Source: an uncultured Clostridia bacterium (GTDB lineage Bacteria; Bacillota; Clostridia; Oscillospirales; Ruminococcaceae). Taken from it: 54,885 nucleotides of DNA. The stretch is taken from contig CANQVE010000012.1 in assembly GCA_947627205.1 (NCBI GenBank), positions 1-54,885 on the forward strand, read 5' to 3'. Position 1 is the first letter of the stretch, and each line of letters starts with the position of its first letter. The notes beneath the pieces are model-generated. The model was not told the DNA's origin, did not search any database, and worked only from the letters and a program-made list of their open reading frames with translations. Shown in pieces: positions 26,058 to 34,597 of the stretch. Both the position numbers and the translations under genes were made by a program.

Positions 26058-27069
26058 GAAAGTTTTTTGAAAGGGAGCCCTGCTAGAGGCTAGAAATTAA
26101 GAGGCAAGAGGCAAGAATAAGTTTCGAGCGTAGAACCGCTATTCCGTTTAAAACCGCCTAACGGGCGGGCGCACGAAAGTTTTTTGAAAAGGGAGTCCAG
26201 AGGGAAAAAATTTTTTTCAAAAAATTTTTGCCCTCTGGTCGCGGCGAAGCCGCGAAACGGCGCTAGCTAGGCGCTAAAGGGTGCGGGGAAAACAAGAGTT
26301 TTCCCCGCATTGCCGTTTTAAAAACCTTGTTTTTAAAACGGCAATCCTAAAAGGGGTTTTGAGCGGAAAACTACCTTTAAAATGCATTTACATTAGAGCG
26401 GGAAAGCAAGAGGGGGAAACCTATTTGTGGTTCTTTTCAAACGTTGTTTCTTTAGATAACGTTATCTCGCCCTATCCTGCTAGAGGTAAGAGGTAAGATA
26501 TAAGAGGTAAGAATTTCGGGGAACTCTTGGGAAATAAAGTTTTTTGGCTTTCGGAGAAAGAGGTAAGAAGCTAGAGTTAAAACCGAAATGTTATTTGCTG
26601 AATAGGACGTACAAATCCCATTTGTTGTTCTTTTCAAACGTTGTTTCTTTAGATAACGTTATCTCGCCCTATCCTGCTAGAGGTAAGAGGTAAGATATAA
26701 GAGGTAAGAATTTCGGGGAACTCTTGGGAAATAAAGTTTTTTGGCTTTCGGAGAAAGAGGTAAGAAGCTAGAGTTAAAACCGAAATGTTATTTGCTGAAT
26801 AGGACGTACAAATCCCATTTGTTGTTCTTTTCAAACGTTGTTTCTTTAGATAACGTTATCTCGCCCTATCCCCCTGCCCCCTTTCCCGAGGGGAAAGGGG
26901 GAGAGTGCGGGGCGCTGGCGCGCCCCGCGCCCCGCCTAGGTGGCTTCGCCCCCGCTCTTCTCGCAATGCGCAAATCGAGCGTTTGAGTTGGTTCGGGGTT
27001 GATAAGGTGCGGGCGGGCAATTGCCTTTCAGCTATTACTGAATACTGTACCCTGTCTACTGTCAACTGA
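26058..27069. repeat. Large repeat block with 197-bp tandem duplication
   Basis: No gene is seen. In order: a 7-bp array (about 26085-26120); a CACGAAAGTTTTTTGAAAAG piece followed by a long A/T hairpin closed by CCAGAGGG / CCCTCTGG (about 26172-26240); the paired-hairpin module (26281-26371). Then two apparently identical 197-bp units (about 26428-26624 and 26625-26821) plus the start of a third, the CCCTATCCCC / CCCTTTCCC hairpin module (about 26867-26935), and a CTGTCAACTG-type 7-bp array at 27030-27070. The two 197-bp units encode identical 61-codon frames that are not genes. Confidence 0.85.
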
Positions 27070-28407
27070 CTACAATCCACGCTCTTTCAGCTCCGCCACT
27101 AATTGCACATAAAACTCCCTGACGTCAAATCCCTTTATGTCCTCGCGGTTCAGGTCTATCATGTCGGCGTGGGTTATGCCTCGTTTTCCTTTCGGATAGA
27201 GCTTTGTCCACTTTTCTCCCCATTCGGTGGCTTCGATAGCCACAAGCCCGTCGTTGTCGCCGTCGTATTTCTTTACGACGGGATAGCTTATGTTAAGCGG
27301 GAAACGCCCGCTTCTTCGGCTTTTAGCCTTTGAGCCTACCGACTGATAGTACACGTCGGGGCTGTCGGGTACGTCTTTGTTGAACTGCTCGCAAAATCCC
27401 GCAGTAAGCTCCTTTACTGCCGACATAAAATCGGGAGAGGCGTCGCCCAGCGTAGAAAAGATGTTGTTGTATGTCTTTTCAATAAAACTCTTCAGCTTGT
27501 CGGGCGCCTGCTCTAAAAGATACTCGGCAAAGATACAGCCCCTGTGCGGAGTGTTTATTGTCGTAAGCGACGCAACATACTTGTCACAGCCGAGCTTTGA
27601 TATCGCATAGCGCGAATCAAGCCCGCCCTTTGAGTGCGCGATAATGTTCAGCTTCCCGCAGCCCGTTTTCGCGCAGATGTCCTCTATCTTTTTCGCAAGC
27701 TCCCTTGAGCTTTCTTCTACCGAAAGTGCGCTCTGCTGTTCGCCGTAGAAAATTTCCGCGCCGTTTTTCTGTAATTCCGCGGGTATTCTTCCCCAATAGT
27801 TAAGCAGTTTGCTGTCGCGGAAAAACACTCCGTGTACAAAAAGTATCGGGTATTTCGTCGCGCATATCCGCTCGTCTTTCCTGCTTTCGTTGAGCCTTGC
27901 TTTTTCACATTCAAACTTACATTCCCTGTGCGTTTTGACATATATTATCATCAGCATTACAAGGTTTACGGGAAAAACAAATCCGAACGCTATACCTAAA
28001 ACTCTCAGCTTTATGCCGAGCTGAACGGAAGTCAGATATACCCTTATTATGCCGTTCCAGAATATTATCGCTTCGGCGACTACAAGCAGGACGAGCTGGA
28101 AAATATACTTCCCGTAATCGTCATTTCCGTTTACAAGCTCTGCAATGCTTATTGTCACAAATACGGCGGAAGCTATACAGGTCATAAAGAAAAACAAAAT
28201 AAGCTCCGCGCCGTCGCCGAGAATTCTCAGTCTGAAAGTCGGGTATTTTTCTGCGGTCGGGAAAACGTTTATGACAAAAAACAGTATCCCCAGCACCATC
28301 ATCACGGAAATTTTCGGCAAAATCGGCACATTGTCAAAAATAAACGGACAGTTTACTGCGGCGGTAAGAATGATGAAATTGAGAAAACGTAGTAAGATTT
28401 TTTTCAT
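27070..28407 (-). CDS. Membrane-anchored alpha/beta hydrolase, probable lipase
   Basis: 445 aa in two parts. The N-terminal 150 residues form four or five membrane helices. The C-terminal half is an alpha/beta hydrolase with LFVHGVFFRD (oxyanion region, about residue 188) and the nucleophile elbow AHSKGG (Ser about residue 254), and a late DNDGLV with a candidate Asp and THAD with a candidate His. This resembles triacylglycerol lipase/PGAP1-like esterases. The substrate is unknown. A consensus promoter lies just upstream, and the ATG has AGGAG 7 nt before it. Monocistronic. Confidence 0.82.
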   Translation of the reverse strand: MKKILLRFLNFIILTAAVNCPFIFDNVPILPKISVMMVLGILFFVINVFPTAEKYPTFRLRILGDGAELILFFFMTCIASAVFVTISIAELVNGNDDYGKYIFQLVLLVVAEAIIFWNGIIRVYLTSVQLGIKLRVLGIAFGFVFPVNLVMLMIIYVKTHRECKFECEKARLNESRKDERICATKYPILFVHGVFFRDSKLLNYWGRIPAELQKNGAEIFYGEQQSALSVEESSRELAKKIEDICAKTGCGKLNIIAHSKGGLDSRYAISKLGCDKYVASLTTINTPHRGCIFAEYLLEQAPDKLKSFIEKTYNNIFSTLGDASPDFMSAVKELTAGFCEQFNKDVPDSPDVYYQSVGSKAKSRRSGRFPLNISYPVVKKYDGDNDGLVAIEATEWGEKWTKLYPKGKRGITHADMIDLNREDIKGFDVREFYVQLVAELKERGL

Positions 28408-28439
28408 GACATACTCCTGAATTTATAGATTATATTAGT

Positions 28440-28468
28440 ATTATACAACCTAATGTAATATTTGTCAA
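28440..28468 (-). promoter_or_regulatory. Promoter of the lipase gene
   Basis: On the minus strand, TTGACA (28463-28468) and TATAAT (28440-28445), spacer 17 bp. Confidence 0.9.
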
Positions 28469-28530
28469 TCGTCTTGCCGAATAAAGATCGCTTAAAATTC
28501 ACATTATAGACCTACGAAAAGAGGTGCGAA

Positions 28531-28662
28531 ATGAATTTTATAACTTGCGGAGAAAACTGCCGATGGCAAAAAGACGGACTTTGCGCGCTCGAGGACCTTT
28601 CGCGCGCGTGCCTGTCGCTCAATCCCTCGTCAAAGTGCAGATATTATGAGGAGAAATTCTGA
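28531..28662 (+). CDS. Small Cys-rich protein, DUF1540-like
   Basis: 43 aa with five Cys: ITCGENCRWQKDGLC, then SRAC and SSKCRYY. The Cys spacing and the KDGLCAL stretch resemble the short Cys-rich proteins common in Clostridia (DUF1540 and similar), which probably bind metal; function unknown. GAGGTG lies 6-7 nt before the ATG. It is transcribed away from the lipase and ends at a strong terminator. Its compact reading frame and ribosome binding site argue that it is real. Confidence 0.7.
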   Translation: MNFITCGENCRWQKDGLCALEDLSRACLSLNPSSKCRYYEEKF

Positions 28663-28667
28663 ATAAA

Positions 28668-28718
28668 AACAAGAAAAGCCGTAACTTAAAGATTTTCTTA
28701 AAGCTGCGGCTTCTTGTT
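28668..28718 (+). terminator. Two-way terminator between small Cys protein and phage cassette
   Basis: AACAAGAAAAGCCG pairs with CGGCTTCTTGTT around an AAAG/CTTT inner arm, with T-rich sequence on both outer sides. It serves the + gene and the minus-strand phage cassette that ends at 28727. Confidence 0.8.
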
Positions 28719-28726
28719 ATTTTCTG

Positions 28727-30031
28727 TCAATTTATTTCCGTCAGTTCATATCTCACCTGCAATGCGTGCTGATCCGTCTTTTCTATCGGCTCGGAAAGAT
28801 TGTTTATCGTCGCCAGATAGTCCATTCTCACCAGGAGAAAAAGGTTCTGACCGTAGCTTGCCGCGAAAAACGGAGCGTGCATGTTCTTGTTTTCGTGAAG
28901 CCTGTAACCGTCAAACATCGAAATGTTCGGAAGATATACGGGCTCGTCGTTTTCAAGCGTCACATAGCACAATGAGCCTGTCGGGCTGTATTTTGAGCAG
29001 AGCCAGATCTTGTCGTCCTTTATAAACATTCCCGTAGTCGATCCGAGCTGAATGGTTTTATGTTCCGCGAGCGTCCCGTCAAGCTCGTAGATATACAGGT
29101 CCGAATAATACGAGATGTAAATTCTTCCCTTATAAAACGCCGCGGAAGTATAATAATAGCTTGTCTGTGAAAGCTCCGTTACCATGGGAGTTTCTACCAT
29201 AAACTCTACATTATAGGTATCTATATCCAAACATGCGAGCCTTATTGCCATTTTTGAATTCGTGGGATTGTTCAGGTCGAAAATATAGAGCTTGCCCTCT
29301 TTTTCGTTCGGACACAAATATACGGGATCCAGCGGGAGCGTTATTTGCTTTGTCTCTTCAAGAACAGCCGTATGATATGTGTTCAGATGTATCGCGTCGG
29401 GATCGGGCGCGCGGTATTTGTAAATTGTTATTTTCGTGTTTGAGGTATTATATTGACAGTAATAATGATATTCGCTCCCTCGGCTCATTACATAGCTTCC
29501 CTGAAACGAACCCAGCATCGCATAAGACTTTCCTGTCGCTCCGTTTGCAACGTCCAGCGCATTTGCAAACGTAACGCCCGCCGAAAAACTTGAACCGCGG
29601 TTTCCCGAATGAATGCTCGAAAGCCCCGCGCAGTTTATCGTTCCTATCGCCTTTTCGGGCGCAAAATCCCATACGAGCCTATAGCCGTTTTCTATAACGC
29701 CCGAAGCGCTCTCGTTAAATGTTCCGCGCTTCGGATCCGTGCCTGTATAAGCCGAACCCGCCGTTCCCGTTATTCTGTACCTTTCGTTCATAAAATAATC
29801 GTCTTTCCTTTCGGGGATATTCTCCCCGAAAAGTACAAGTCCGTGCAAAAGATTTTTATGAATGGGAAGATAGCTTGCCATAAAACTTGTGTTGTTATAA
29901 TCAAAGAGCACCGTTTTCGGAAAGTTGAAAATATCTTCCAAAACATTTGTCAGCATATTGTGCTCTTCGCGCTCATCAACTATCTTTCCCGTATCCTTGT
30001 CTTTAAGAATAAAAGTTGTTTTTCCCTGCAT
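28727..30031 (-). CDS. Phage tail fibre/receptor-binding-like protein
   Basis: 434 aa, last gene of the phage cassette. The opening KTTFILKDKDTGKIVDEREEHNM resembles an N-terminal attachment strand seen in phage tail appendage proteins. The rest is beta-rich, with repeating Tyr/Gly/Asp strands that would suit a propeller-like or receptor-binding domain (for example GKLYIFDLNN and GRIYISYYSDLYIYE). No signal peptide. It starts 5 bp after the upstream gene, with GGGAGAG before the ATG. The role is inferred from position and composition. Confidence 0.6.
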   Translation of the reverse strand: MQGKTTFILKDKDTGKIVDEREEHNMLTNVLEDIFNFPKTVLFDYNNTSFMASYLPIHKNLLHGLVLFGENIPERKDDYFMNERYRITGTAGSAYTGTDPKRGTFNESASGVIENGYRLVWDFAPEKAIGTINCAGLSSIHSGNRGSSFSAGVTFANALDVANGATGKSYAMLGSFQGSYVMSRGSEYHYYCQYNTSNTKITIYKYRAPDPDAIHLNTYHTAVLEETKQITLPLDPVYLCPNEKEGKLYIFDLNNPTNSKMAIRLACLDIDTYNVEFMVETPMVTELSQTSYYYTSAAFYKGRIYISYYSDLYIYELDGTLAEHKTIQLGSTTGMFIKDDKIWLCSKYSPTGSLCYVTLENDEPVYLPNISMFDGYRLHENKNMHAPFFAASYGQNLFLLVRMDYLATINNLSEPIEKTDQHALQVRYELTEIN

Positions 30032-30035
30032 TTTT

Positions 30036-31535
30036 TCACTCTCCCTCGTTTGTTGTTATGGAAAATCCGTCGTTTATGCCGCAGACCGAAAATTTGTTCT
30101 GCATGTGCAATGTTTCAATGTTATCGTATATGACTTCTCTGTCATGCAGTTTTTCGTTCCCGCCCGCCGCTCCCCTGCAAACAAGCGTTGCTTCAAGCGC
30201 TCCGCTTTTTATTGTCATCTCTCCGTCTATCGCCCTCATCGTTACAATTATTTCGTTGTTTCCCCTCGGAATATCCTGCACAAGAAAATAAAAATGCAAA
30301 AGATCGTCCTCATGCTCGCATTTATGAACTGTCTCGCGCACAAGCTCGCCGTTTAAATAAGCCTTTATTCCGACAGACGATACGCTTCCGAGCGTAAAGT
30401 TTATGTCCGTCTGGGCGAATGTTCCGCTTGCCCTTGTAGTAAATTGAAAGTCCGCAACTGCCGTTTCTTCCGAGGATAATATAATGTCCTCGCTGTTTAC
30501 GTTTTTAAGGCAAATATTGCCCAAAGAATTTTTAAGCTGTTCAAGAACAGCGCTAAGGTCGTCCTGATGCTCCGCCGCGTCCGTATAGGTGCGTATTTTT
30601 GAATAAAGCCGAGCCGTAAAAGCTCCGTCATAGTGAAATTCTATTTCGCTCACCGCTATGGGATAATATTTCTTCTGCGGATCTCTGAAGAAAATATGAT
30701 CTCCCGATTCGAGATAAGGCAGTCCCTGCATTTGTATATCTGCGCCGTAAAATAACATCATTGAAAAAACGCCGATAAAATTTTTAGCATAGTTTCTTGT
30801 CATAAACGGATTGTAAACTTCCAAGGTTATAAGCTCTCCGCCCTTTCCCTCTTCGATTATCTCCTTTCCGTTGTCGGCTATGATATGTTCAATTTTCGAC
30901 GGAGACATCGTTCTGCTGTAGTCCATGCAGTTTTCGTCCGTTAAGATAAAATTGTTCATTTGCGAATATATCCGCACATTGAGTTTTCCGTCTCTGTCAA
31001 ATTTAACATTCCCGCAGGCAACTCCCGCGATATATCCCAGCATGTCTCTTACAGTAACGCCTAGCGGAATTTCGGATATCTCGTATTTGTAGATGTCATG
31101 GCTCAATTCCAGCCCGTAATTTTCGCAGATATCTTCGAGCATCTCCATTACATTTGTCGGCGCGGTTATTCTCGGGATATATTCCATTTCGAGAGAATAC
31201 ATTTTGTCATAGCATATAATAGACGCATAGTTTCCGCGGACATATCTTCTCGCCACATAAAAAACGCCGAGCGGACACCATTCTTCGCCGTCAAAGCTAA
31301 TATACGGTCTTACCTCGTCATGCACTTCAAGCTCTCCCGAATATCTCACGGAAAAAGCAAAGCGGTTTGAACAGGTAGAGCCTATCGTATACCAATTCGG
31401 GTGGATAACGTCGTCAAAATCAAATTCGACAATCCTGTCGTCAAGAAAGACTTCGTTTCCCGCTGTTATCTTACACCAGACCTCTCTGCCGTTGCTTTTT
31501 GAAAGCTCAATAAATTTATCGGAAACCTCTACCAA
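30036..31535 (-). CDS. Phage tail hub/baseplate-like protein
   Basis: 499 aa. The N-terminal half looks like a siphophage tail-tip or hub protein: beta-rich, with the DIIHPNW-type opening region, a middle APTNVMEMLEDICENYGL stretch and GVTVRDMLGYIAGVACGN, a pattern of hub proteins that bind the tail end. The C-terminal 180 residues are a separate beta domain, possibly for assembly or host contact. TTG start with GAGGTG 7 nt upstream. It lies 9 bp after the preceding gene. No tape-measure gene precedes it. Confidence 0.65.
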   Translation of the reverse strand: MVEVSDKFIELSKSNGREVWCKITAGNEVFLDDRIVEFDFDDVIHPNWYTIGSTCSNRFAFSVRYSGELEVHDEVRPYISFDGEEWCPLGVFYVARRYVRGNYASIICYDKMYSLEMEYIPRITAPTNVMEMLEDICENYGLELSHDIYKYEISEIPLGVTVRDMLGYIAGVACGNVKFDRDGKLNVRIYSQMNNFILTDENCMDYSRTMSPSKIEHIIADNGKEIIEEGKGGELITLEVYNPFMTRNYAKNFIGVFSMMLFYGADIQMQGLPYLESGDHIFFRDPQKKYYPIAVSEIEFHYDGAFTARLYSKIRTYTDAAEHQDDLSAVLEQLKNSLGNICLKNVNSEDIILSSEETAVADFQFTTRASGTFAQTDINFTLGSVSSVGIKAYLNGELVRETVHKCEHEDDLLHFYFLVQDIPRGNNEIIVTMRAIDGEMTIKSGALEATLVCRGAAGGNEKLHDREVIYDNIETLHMQNKFSVCGINDGFSITTNEGE

Positions 31536-31544
31536 AATATCACC

Positions 31545-31886
31545 TCATTTCTCTTTAAATTCGAGCTTTACGCCGCCGTACATTTTAATGCCGTTTACGG
31601 AAATATACTCGGGCGCAGGCTCGTTCATAACATGAAACTCCTTTTCGAGATAACCCTCGGGAGCGTCAAACCCTACAGTCACAAATATCTGCCCGCAGTT
31701 TTCCCTTAATACCGCAAGCTCCTGCCCCGTCATAGGCTCAAATGTTGCTTCTATGCAGTATTTTCTCCTCACAAGGTCAATAAGCATATCCCCTTGGGTG
31801 TTGTAGTTTATGTCCGTGCGCCTAAGCTCGCGTTTTATATCCAGCTTTTTGCAGTTAAACGCAGTATTGCCGATAGTTATTGTCAT
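31545..31886 (-). CDS. Small phage tail-associated protein
   Basis: 113 aa from the ATG at 31886, which has GGGAGG 7 nt upstream; a longer start at 31901 overlaps that site. It resembles short tail-tube-adjacent proteins of siphophages: ITIGNTAFNCKKLDIKRE at the start and VNGIKMYGGVKLEF at the end. The exact role is unknown. It lies between the small acidic gene and the hub-like gene. Confidence 0.65.
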   Translation of the reverse strand: MTITIGNTAFNCKKLDIKRELRRTDINYNTQGDMLIDLVRRKYCIEATFEPMTGQELAVLRENCGQIFVTVGFDAPEGYLEKEFHVMNEPAPEYISVNGIKMYGGVKLEFKEK

Positions 31887-31904
31887 AAAACGCCCTCCCA
31901 TATA

Positions 31905-32060
31905 TCAGCGAAAACCCGTTGTTTTCTTGTCGTTGAGCTGGCGTTCAAGCTCCCTGTTTCCGAGGCGAATGAGCTTTGCTATGTTATATCCATCCTCGTC
32001 CGAAGCCTTGCCGAGCTGTTTGTCCTTTACGCTCTCGGTCTTTTCGTTGTTTTCACTCAT
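31905..32060 (-). CDS. 51-aa phage cassette protein
   Basis: Charged small protein (MSENNEKTESVKDKQLG... ending KKTTGFR) with GGAGG 7 nt before its ATG, 2 bp after the upstream gene's stop and 18 bp before the next start. Tight packing supports it as a real gene. I do not recognise it; a role in head completion or as a small chaperone is only a guess. Confidence 0.65.
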   Translation of the reverse strand: MSENNEKTESVKDKQLGKASDEDGYNIAKLIRLGNRELERQLNDKKTTGFR

Positions 32061-32062
32061 TT

Positions 32063-32398
32063 TTATTCCTCCTCAGCATTTATTTTGTCAGCAGTTATCT
32101 TTATGTGGTGGGGCGAATTTGCTTTATATTCCCTCACCTTTACTATTTCAAAAACTTCTCCTCTGAATTTTATCCTCATGCCCGCCTCAAATTCGGCGTT
32201 CGGATATGAATTCGCGCAGTCATACCAGACAAAAAGCTCGGTCTTTTCCCGCGGAATATTATAATTGTCCTCTATTGCGCTTACTTTCTCCGCTCTGACG
32301 TTCGATATCCTTGTTTCCGTCCAACCGGTCCAGCCGTTTTCGGTCGGCTTCATAAGCGTTATCTCGTCGCCAAGAAGAACATTCGGTATCGGGTTCAT
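32063..32398 (-). CDS. Phage head-completion-like protein
   Basis: 111 aa, beta-rich (GMRIKFRGEVFEIVKVREY). Position and size fit a head-closure or minor capsid protein of an SPP1-like head. It overlaps the upstream connector gene by 4 bp (ATGA), so the two are coupled. Family identification is tentative. Confidence 0.6.
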   Translation of the reverse strand: MNPIPNVLLGDEITLMKPTENGWTGWTETRISNVRAEKVSAIEDNYNIPREKTELFVWYDCANSYPNAEFEAGMRIKFRGEVFEIVKVREYKANSPHHIKITADKINAEEE

Positions 32399-32784
32399 TC
32401 GCAGACCTCCGTTCCCGTATAAAGACAGCCCGCCGCTCTCAAAAGCCTTATGACCGTAAAATTCGTGTCAAACGGCTCATCGGCAGAGCTTTCGCTTTCA
32501 GCGGTGCTCTGATACGAAAAATCCCCGATAGTTACCTTTTCGGTTTTCAGTTCTTCGTTTTCCGTTCTAAGCTCGTTTTCCTTGCGCATTATAGCATTCG
32601 CCTGAAACGCGCATGCCTGCTTTACATAATCAGCCGCGGCTCCTCCCGCAAGCGCAGTGGGAATTGCCTTTCCTCCGCTAAGCGCGTTCAGAACAAACTC
32701 CGCACGCTTTATGCAGTCCGACGCAAGCTCCTCGTCAACCGCCCGAAAACCCATTTCCTTAAATTCATCAACCGTTATTATCAT
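32395..32784 (-). CDS. Phage head-tail connector-like protein
   Basis: 129 aa, helical, with the typical opening TVDEFKEMGFRAVDE, a central helix pair rich in Ala, and a C-terminal FTVIRLLRAAGCLYTG stretch. This matches the shape of gp6/gp15-type head-tail adaptors, which dock under the portal. It lies 295 bp after the capsid gene, with a repeat insertion in that gap. Confidence 0.65.
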   Translation of the reverse strand: MIITVDEFKEMGFRAVDEELASDCIKRAEFVLNALSGGKAIPTALAGGAAADYVKQACAFQANAIMRKENELRTENEELKTEKVTIGDFSYQSTAESESSADEPFDTNFTVIRLLRAAGCLYTGTEVCE

Positions 32785-32824
32785 ATATTATGCAGTTCCT
32801 CTCCTTTTTCATCTTTAAATTGCG

Positions 32825-33050
32825 CGGGCGCGTTGGCAGTATACAGTTTACAGGGTACAGTGTACATCATAGGTATCCGCTTTGCGGATATTGTTTAGAT
32901 TGTTATTAAGTCTAAAGGTTTTTGAACTTACCCATTAAAGGTTGCTCGTGTGCTTGTTGTCTAAAAACAATCTGAATAATGTCCGCGATAGCGGACAACA
33001 TTCTACTGAATACTTTACACTTTTCACTTTACACTGTATACTGCCGTCCC
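32825..33050. repeat. 7-bp-type repeats inside the phage cassette
   Basis: GCAGTATACAGTTTACAGGG at about 32836 and an inverted counterpart (ACTTTACACTGTATACTGC type) at 33020-33045 flank AT-rich sequence with TCCGCTTTGCGGAT and GTCCGCGATAGCGGAC hairpins. These are the same words as in the host intergenic blocks. No gene is seen. Confidence 0.7.
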
Positions 33051-33078
33051 GCTTAAACCTTAATGGCTAAAACTACTA

Positions 33079-33978
33079 TCAGTCGGCGCCTGTTCCTGCC
33101 GAGCAAACGGCTATCGCCGCTTTCTTGTTTTCGGGGATAAAGAGGTCGTGATATTTGCGGTAGTCTATATCCCATGCGTCGGCAAATTGGTTCTGCTCGG
33201 GAGCGATTATCTTTACATTGTCGGTCTTTGAGACTGCAATGGGCGCGTCCTTGGGGCAGATTATCCAATTTATCTGAGAAGCTCCGCCCGCCTCGGAAAA
33301 GCCGTCTGTCGCGCTGAAAGTGTACTTGCTCTTCATTCTCGAAGAGGGAACGGGAATTATCGCCGCTCCGCAGATCGTCTTTACGTCAAGCGAAAGCTCG
33401 CCCTGCGTAAAACTTCCGCTGTCGATAGAGTGAGTGACCTCGCTCGAAAGCATGAGCATATCATAGACCGAGCGCGCCATTGTCACAACAAGCTCTCCCT
33501 CTCCGCCTACGGCCTCGCGCACCGCGGTTATCTGACCGATAAGAGTCGAAAGAACGGTGTCCTTGTCGGGAGTGTAGGAATATTTCGTTATCCCTGCCGC
33601 TTCTCCGAGCTTTGAATAACGGTAAGCGTCAATTTCGGGGATCACCTTTGTGCGCTGAAACTCGGAAGCTACATTCGCCGCCGCAAGCCCGAAACTGCTT
33701 TCGTCAACATCGAGCGCGTCAATGCGAAAACGTCTGCCCCTGTCCATGCTCATTTTCATGGTTTCATAAGCGTATGTTACCGCACCGCCCGTATAGCCGT
33801 CGTCGCGGTCGTAATTTGCAAGACCTACAAGCGTTACTTTCGGTATCTTTATCTCGTTTCCTCCGCTGTAGATGACTTGAGAGGCATTGTCCTCCATCCA
33901 GCCCGAGGTAGATCCCTCGGTTATCTGCTTGTCAAGCTCTTTCTGAAAAACCTTTGCATATTCAATTGTATTTGCCAT
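33079..33978 (-). CDS. Phage major capsid protein
   Basis: 299 aa, HK97-fold type judging by size, position after a scaffold gene, and features such as the opening TIEYAKVFQKELDKQ, DRGRRFRIDALDVDE (about residues 94-108), a TKVIPEIDAYR helix, and a C-terminal KIIAPEQNQFADAWDIDYR with a DLFIPENKKAAIAV strand. Strong AAAGGAG ribosome binding site. No protease gene adjoins it, consistent with the scaffold-dependent, non-cleaved assembly seen in SPP1-like heads. Confidence 0.82.
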   Translation of the reverse strand: MANTIEYAKVFQKELDKQITEGSTSGWMEDNASQVIYSGGNEIKIPKVTLVGLANYDRDDGYTGGAVTYAYETMKMSMDRGRRFRIDALDVDESSFGLAAANVASEFQRTKVIPEIDAYRYSKLGEAAGITKYSYTPDKDTVLSTLIGQITAVREAVGGEGELVVTMARSVYDMLMLSSEVTHSIDSGSFTQGELSLDVKTICGAAIIPVPSSRMKSKYTFSATDGFSEAGGASQINWIICPKDAPIAVSKTDNVKIIAPEQNQFADAWDIDYRKYHDLFIPENKKAAIAVCSAGTGAD

Positions 33979-34117
33979 AATAAAATTACTCCTTTCAAAA
34001 TTTAAACTTCATATCGCTTCGGCTCGGCAGCAACTGTTTCGCCTAAAATTCTTGTTCGGATAATCTCCGTAATTCGCGTCGTTGCTGCTGTAAAGCCGAA
34101 ATATATAATCCCGCCCG

Positions 34118-34168
34118 CCCTCCGCTGTTGTCAGTTGACAGTGTACACTTTACATTGTACGCTGCGAA
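34118..34168. repeat. CAGTTGACAG-type 7-bp array before the capsid gene
   Basis: The words TTGTCAGTTGACAGTGTACA, CTTTACA and TTGTACG fall on a near-7-bp rhythm in the 193-bp gap between the scaffold stop and the capsid gene. The rest of that gap is unremarkable apart from the capsid ribosome binding site. Confidence 0.65.
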
Positions 34169-34171
34169 GCA

Positions 34172-34597
34172 TTATCTTTTCGCGAAAATGTTTCGTATCG
34201 CCGCAAAGCCGTCGCCGTCGCCCGAACCGCTTGCGGAGAATTTCGGAACTTCACGGCGGACGCTCCTTAAATGCGGATAAGCCTCGGCTATCTCCCGCGC
34301 GGCTTCTTCGGGAGTTTTCCCCGCCTTGCATATCCCGCGCGCAAGCTCCGCTCCCTCGGAAAGTTTCTCCTTGGCAATCCCCGCAAGAAGCAGTTGGAGC
34401 CTTGTCTCCGTGTCCGAGAGCTTTTCGCTGAGCTCCTCTATGCGCTTCAATTCGGCGGTATCTGCGCTTTCCTGCTCCGTTTTCTGCTCCGATTTCTGCT
34501 CGGCATTTTCATTCTGTTCAACGCCTGCCGTGCTTTCGGAAATACCGTTTTTTTCACTCTCGGCAGTTTTATTGTTTTCAGTCACTTCAGTCTGCAT
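34172..34597 (-). CDS. Phage scaffolding-like protein
   Basis: 141 aa from the ATG at 34597. It is highly acidic and helical: a Glu/Gln/Lys-rich N-terminal half, a coiled-coil stretch around ELKRIEELSEKLSDTETRLQ, and a short C-terminal Ala/Gly/Phe segment. This matches phage scaffold proteins (GP20/DUF4355 type) that sit between portal and capsid genes. It overlaps the portal stop by 11 bp. A longer upstream frame lies wholly within the portal gene and is not used. Confidence 0.75.
   Translation of the reverse strand: MQTEVTENNKTAESEKNGISESTAGVEQNENAEQKSEQKTEQESADTAELKRIEELSEKLSDTETRLQLLLAGIAKEKLSEGAELARGICKAGKTPEEAAREIAEAYPHLRSVRREVPKFSASGSGDGDGFAAIRNIFAKR

Noticed and set aside
26452-26834. 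Two identical 61-codon minus-strand frames
   Set aside because: They lie wholly in the 197-bp tandem repeat, lack a ribosome binding site, and their identity reflects DNA duplication.
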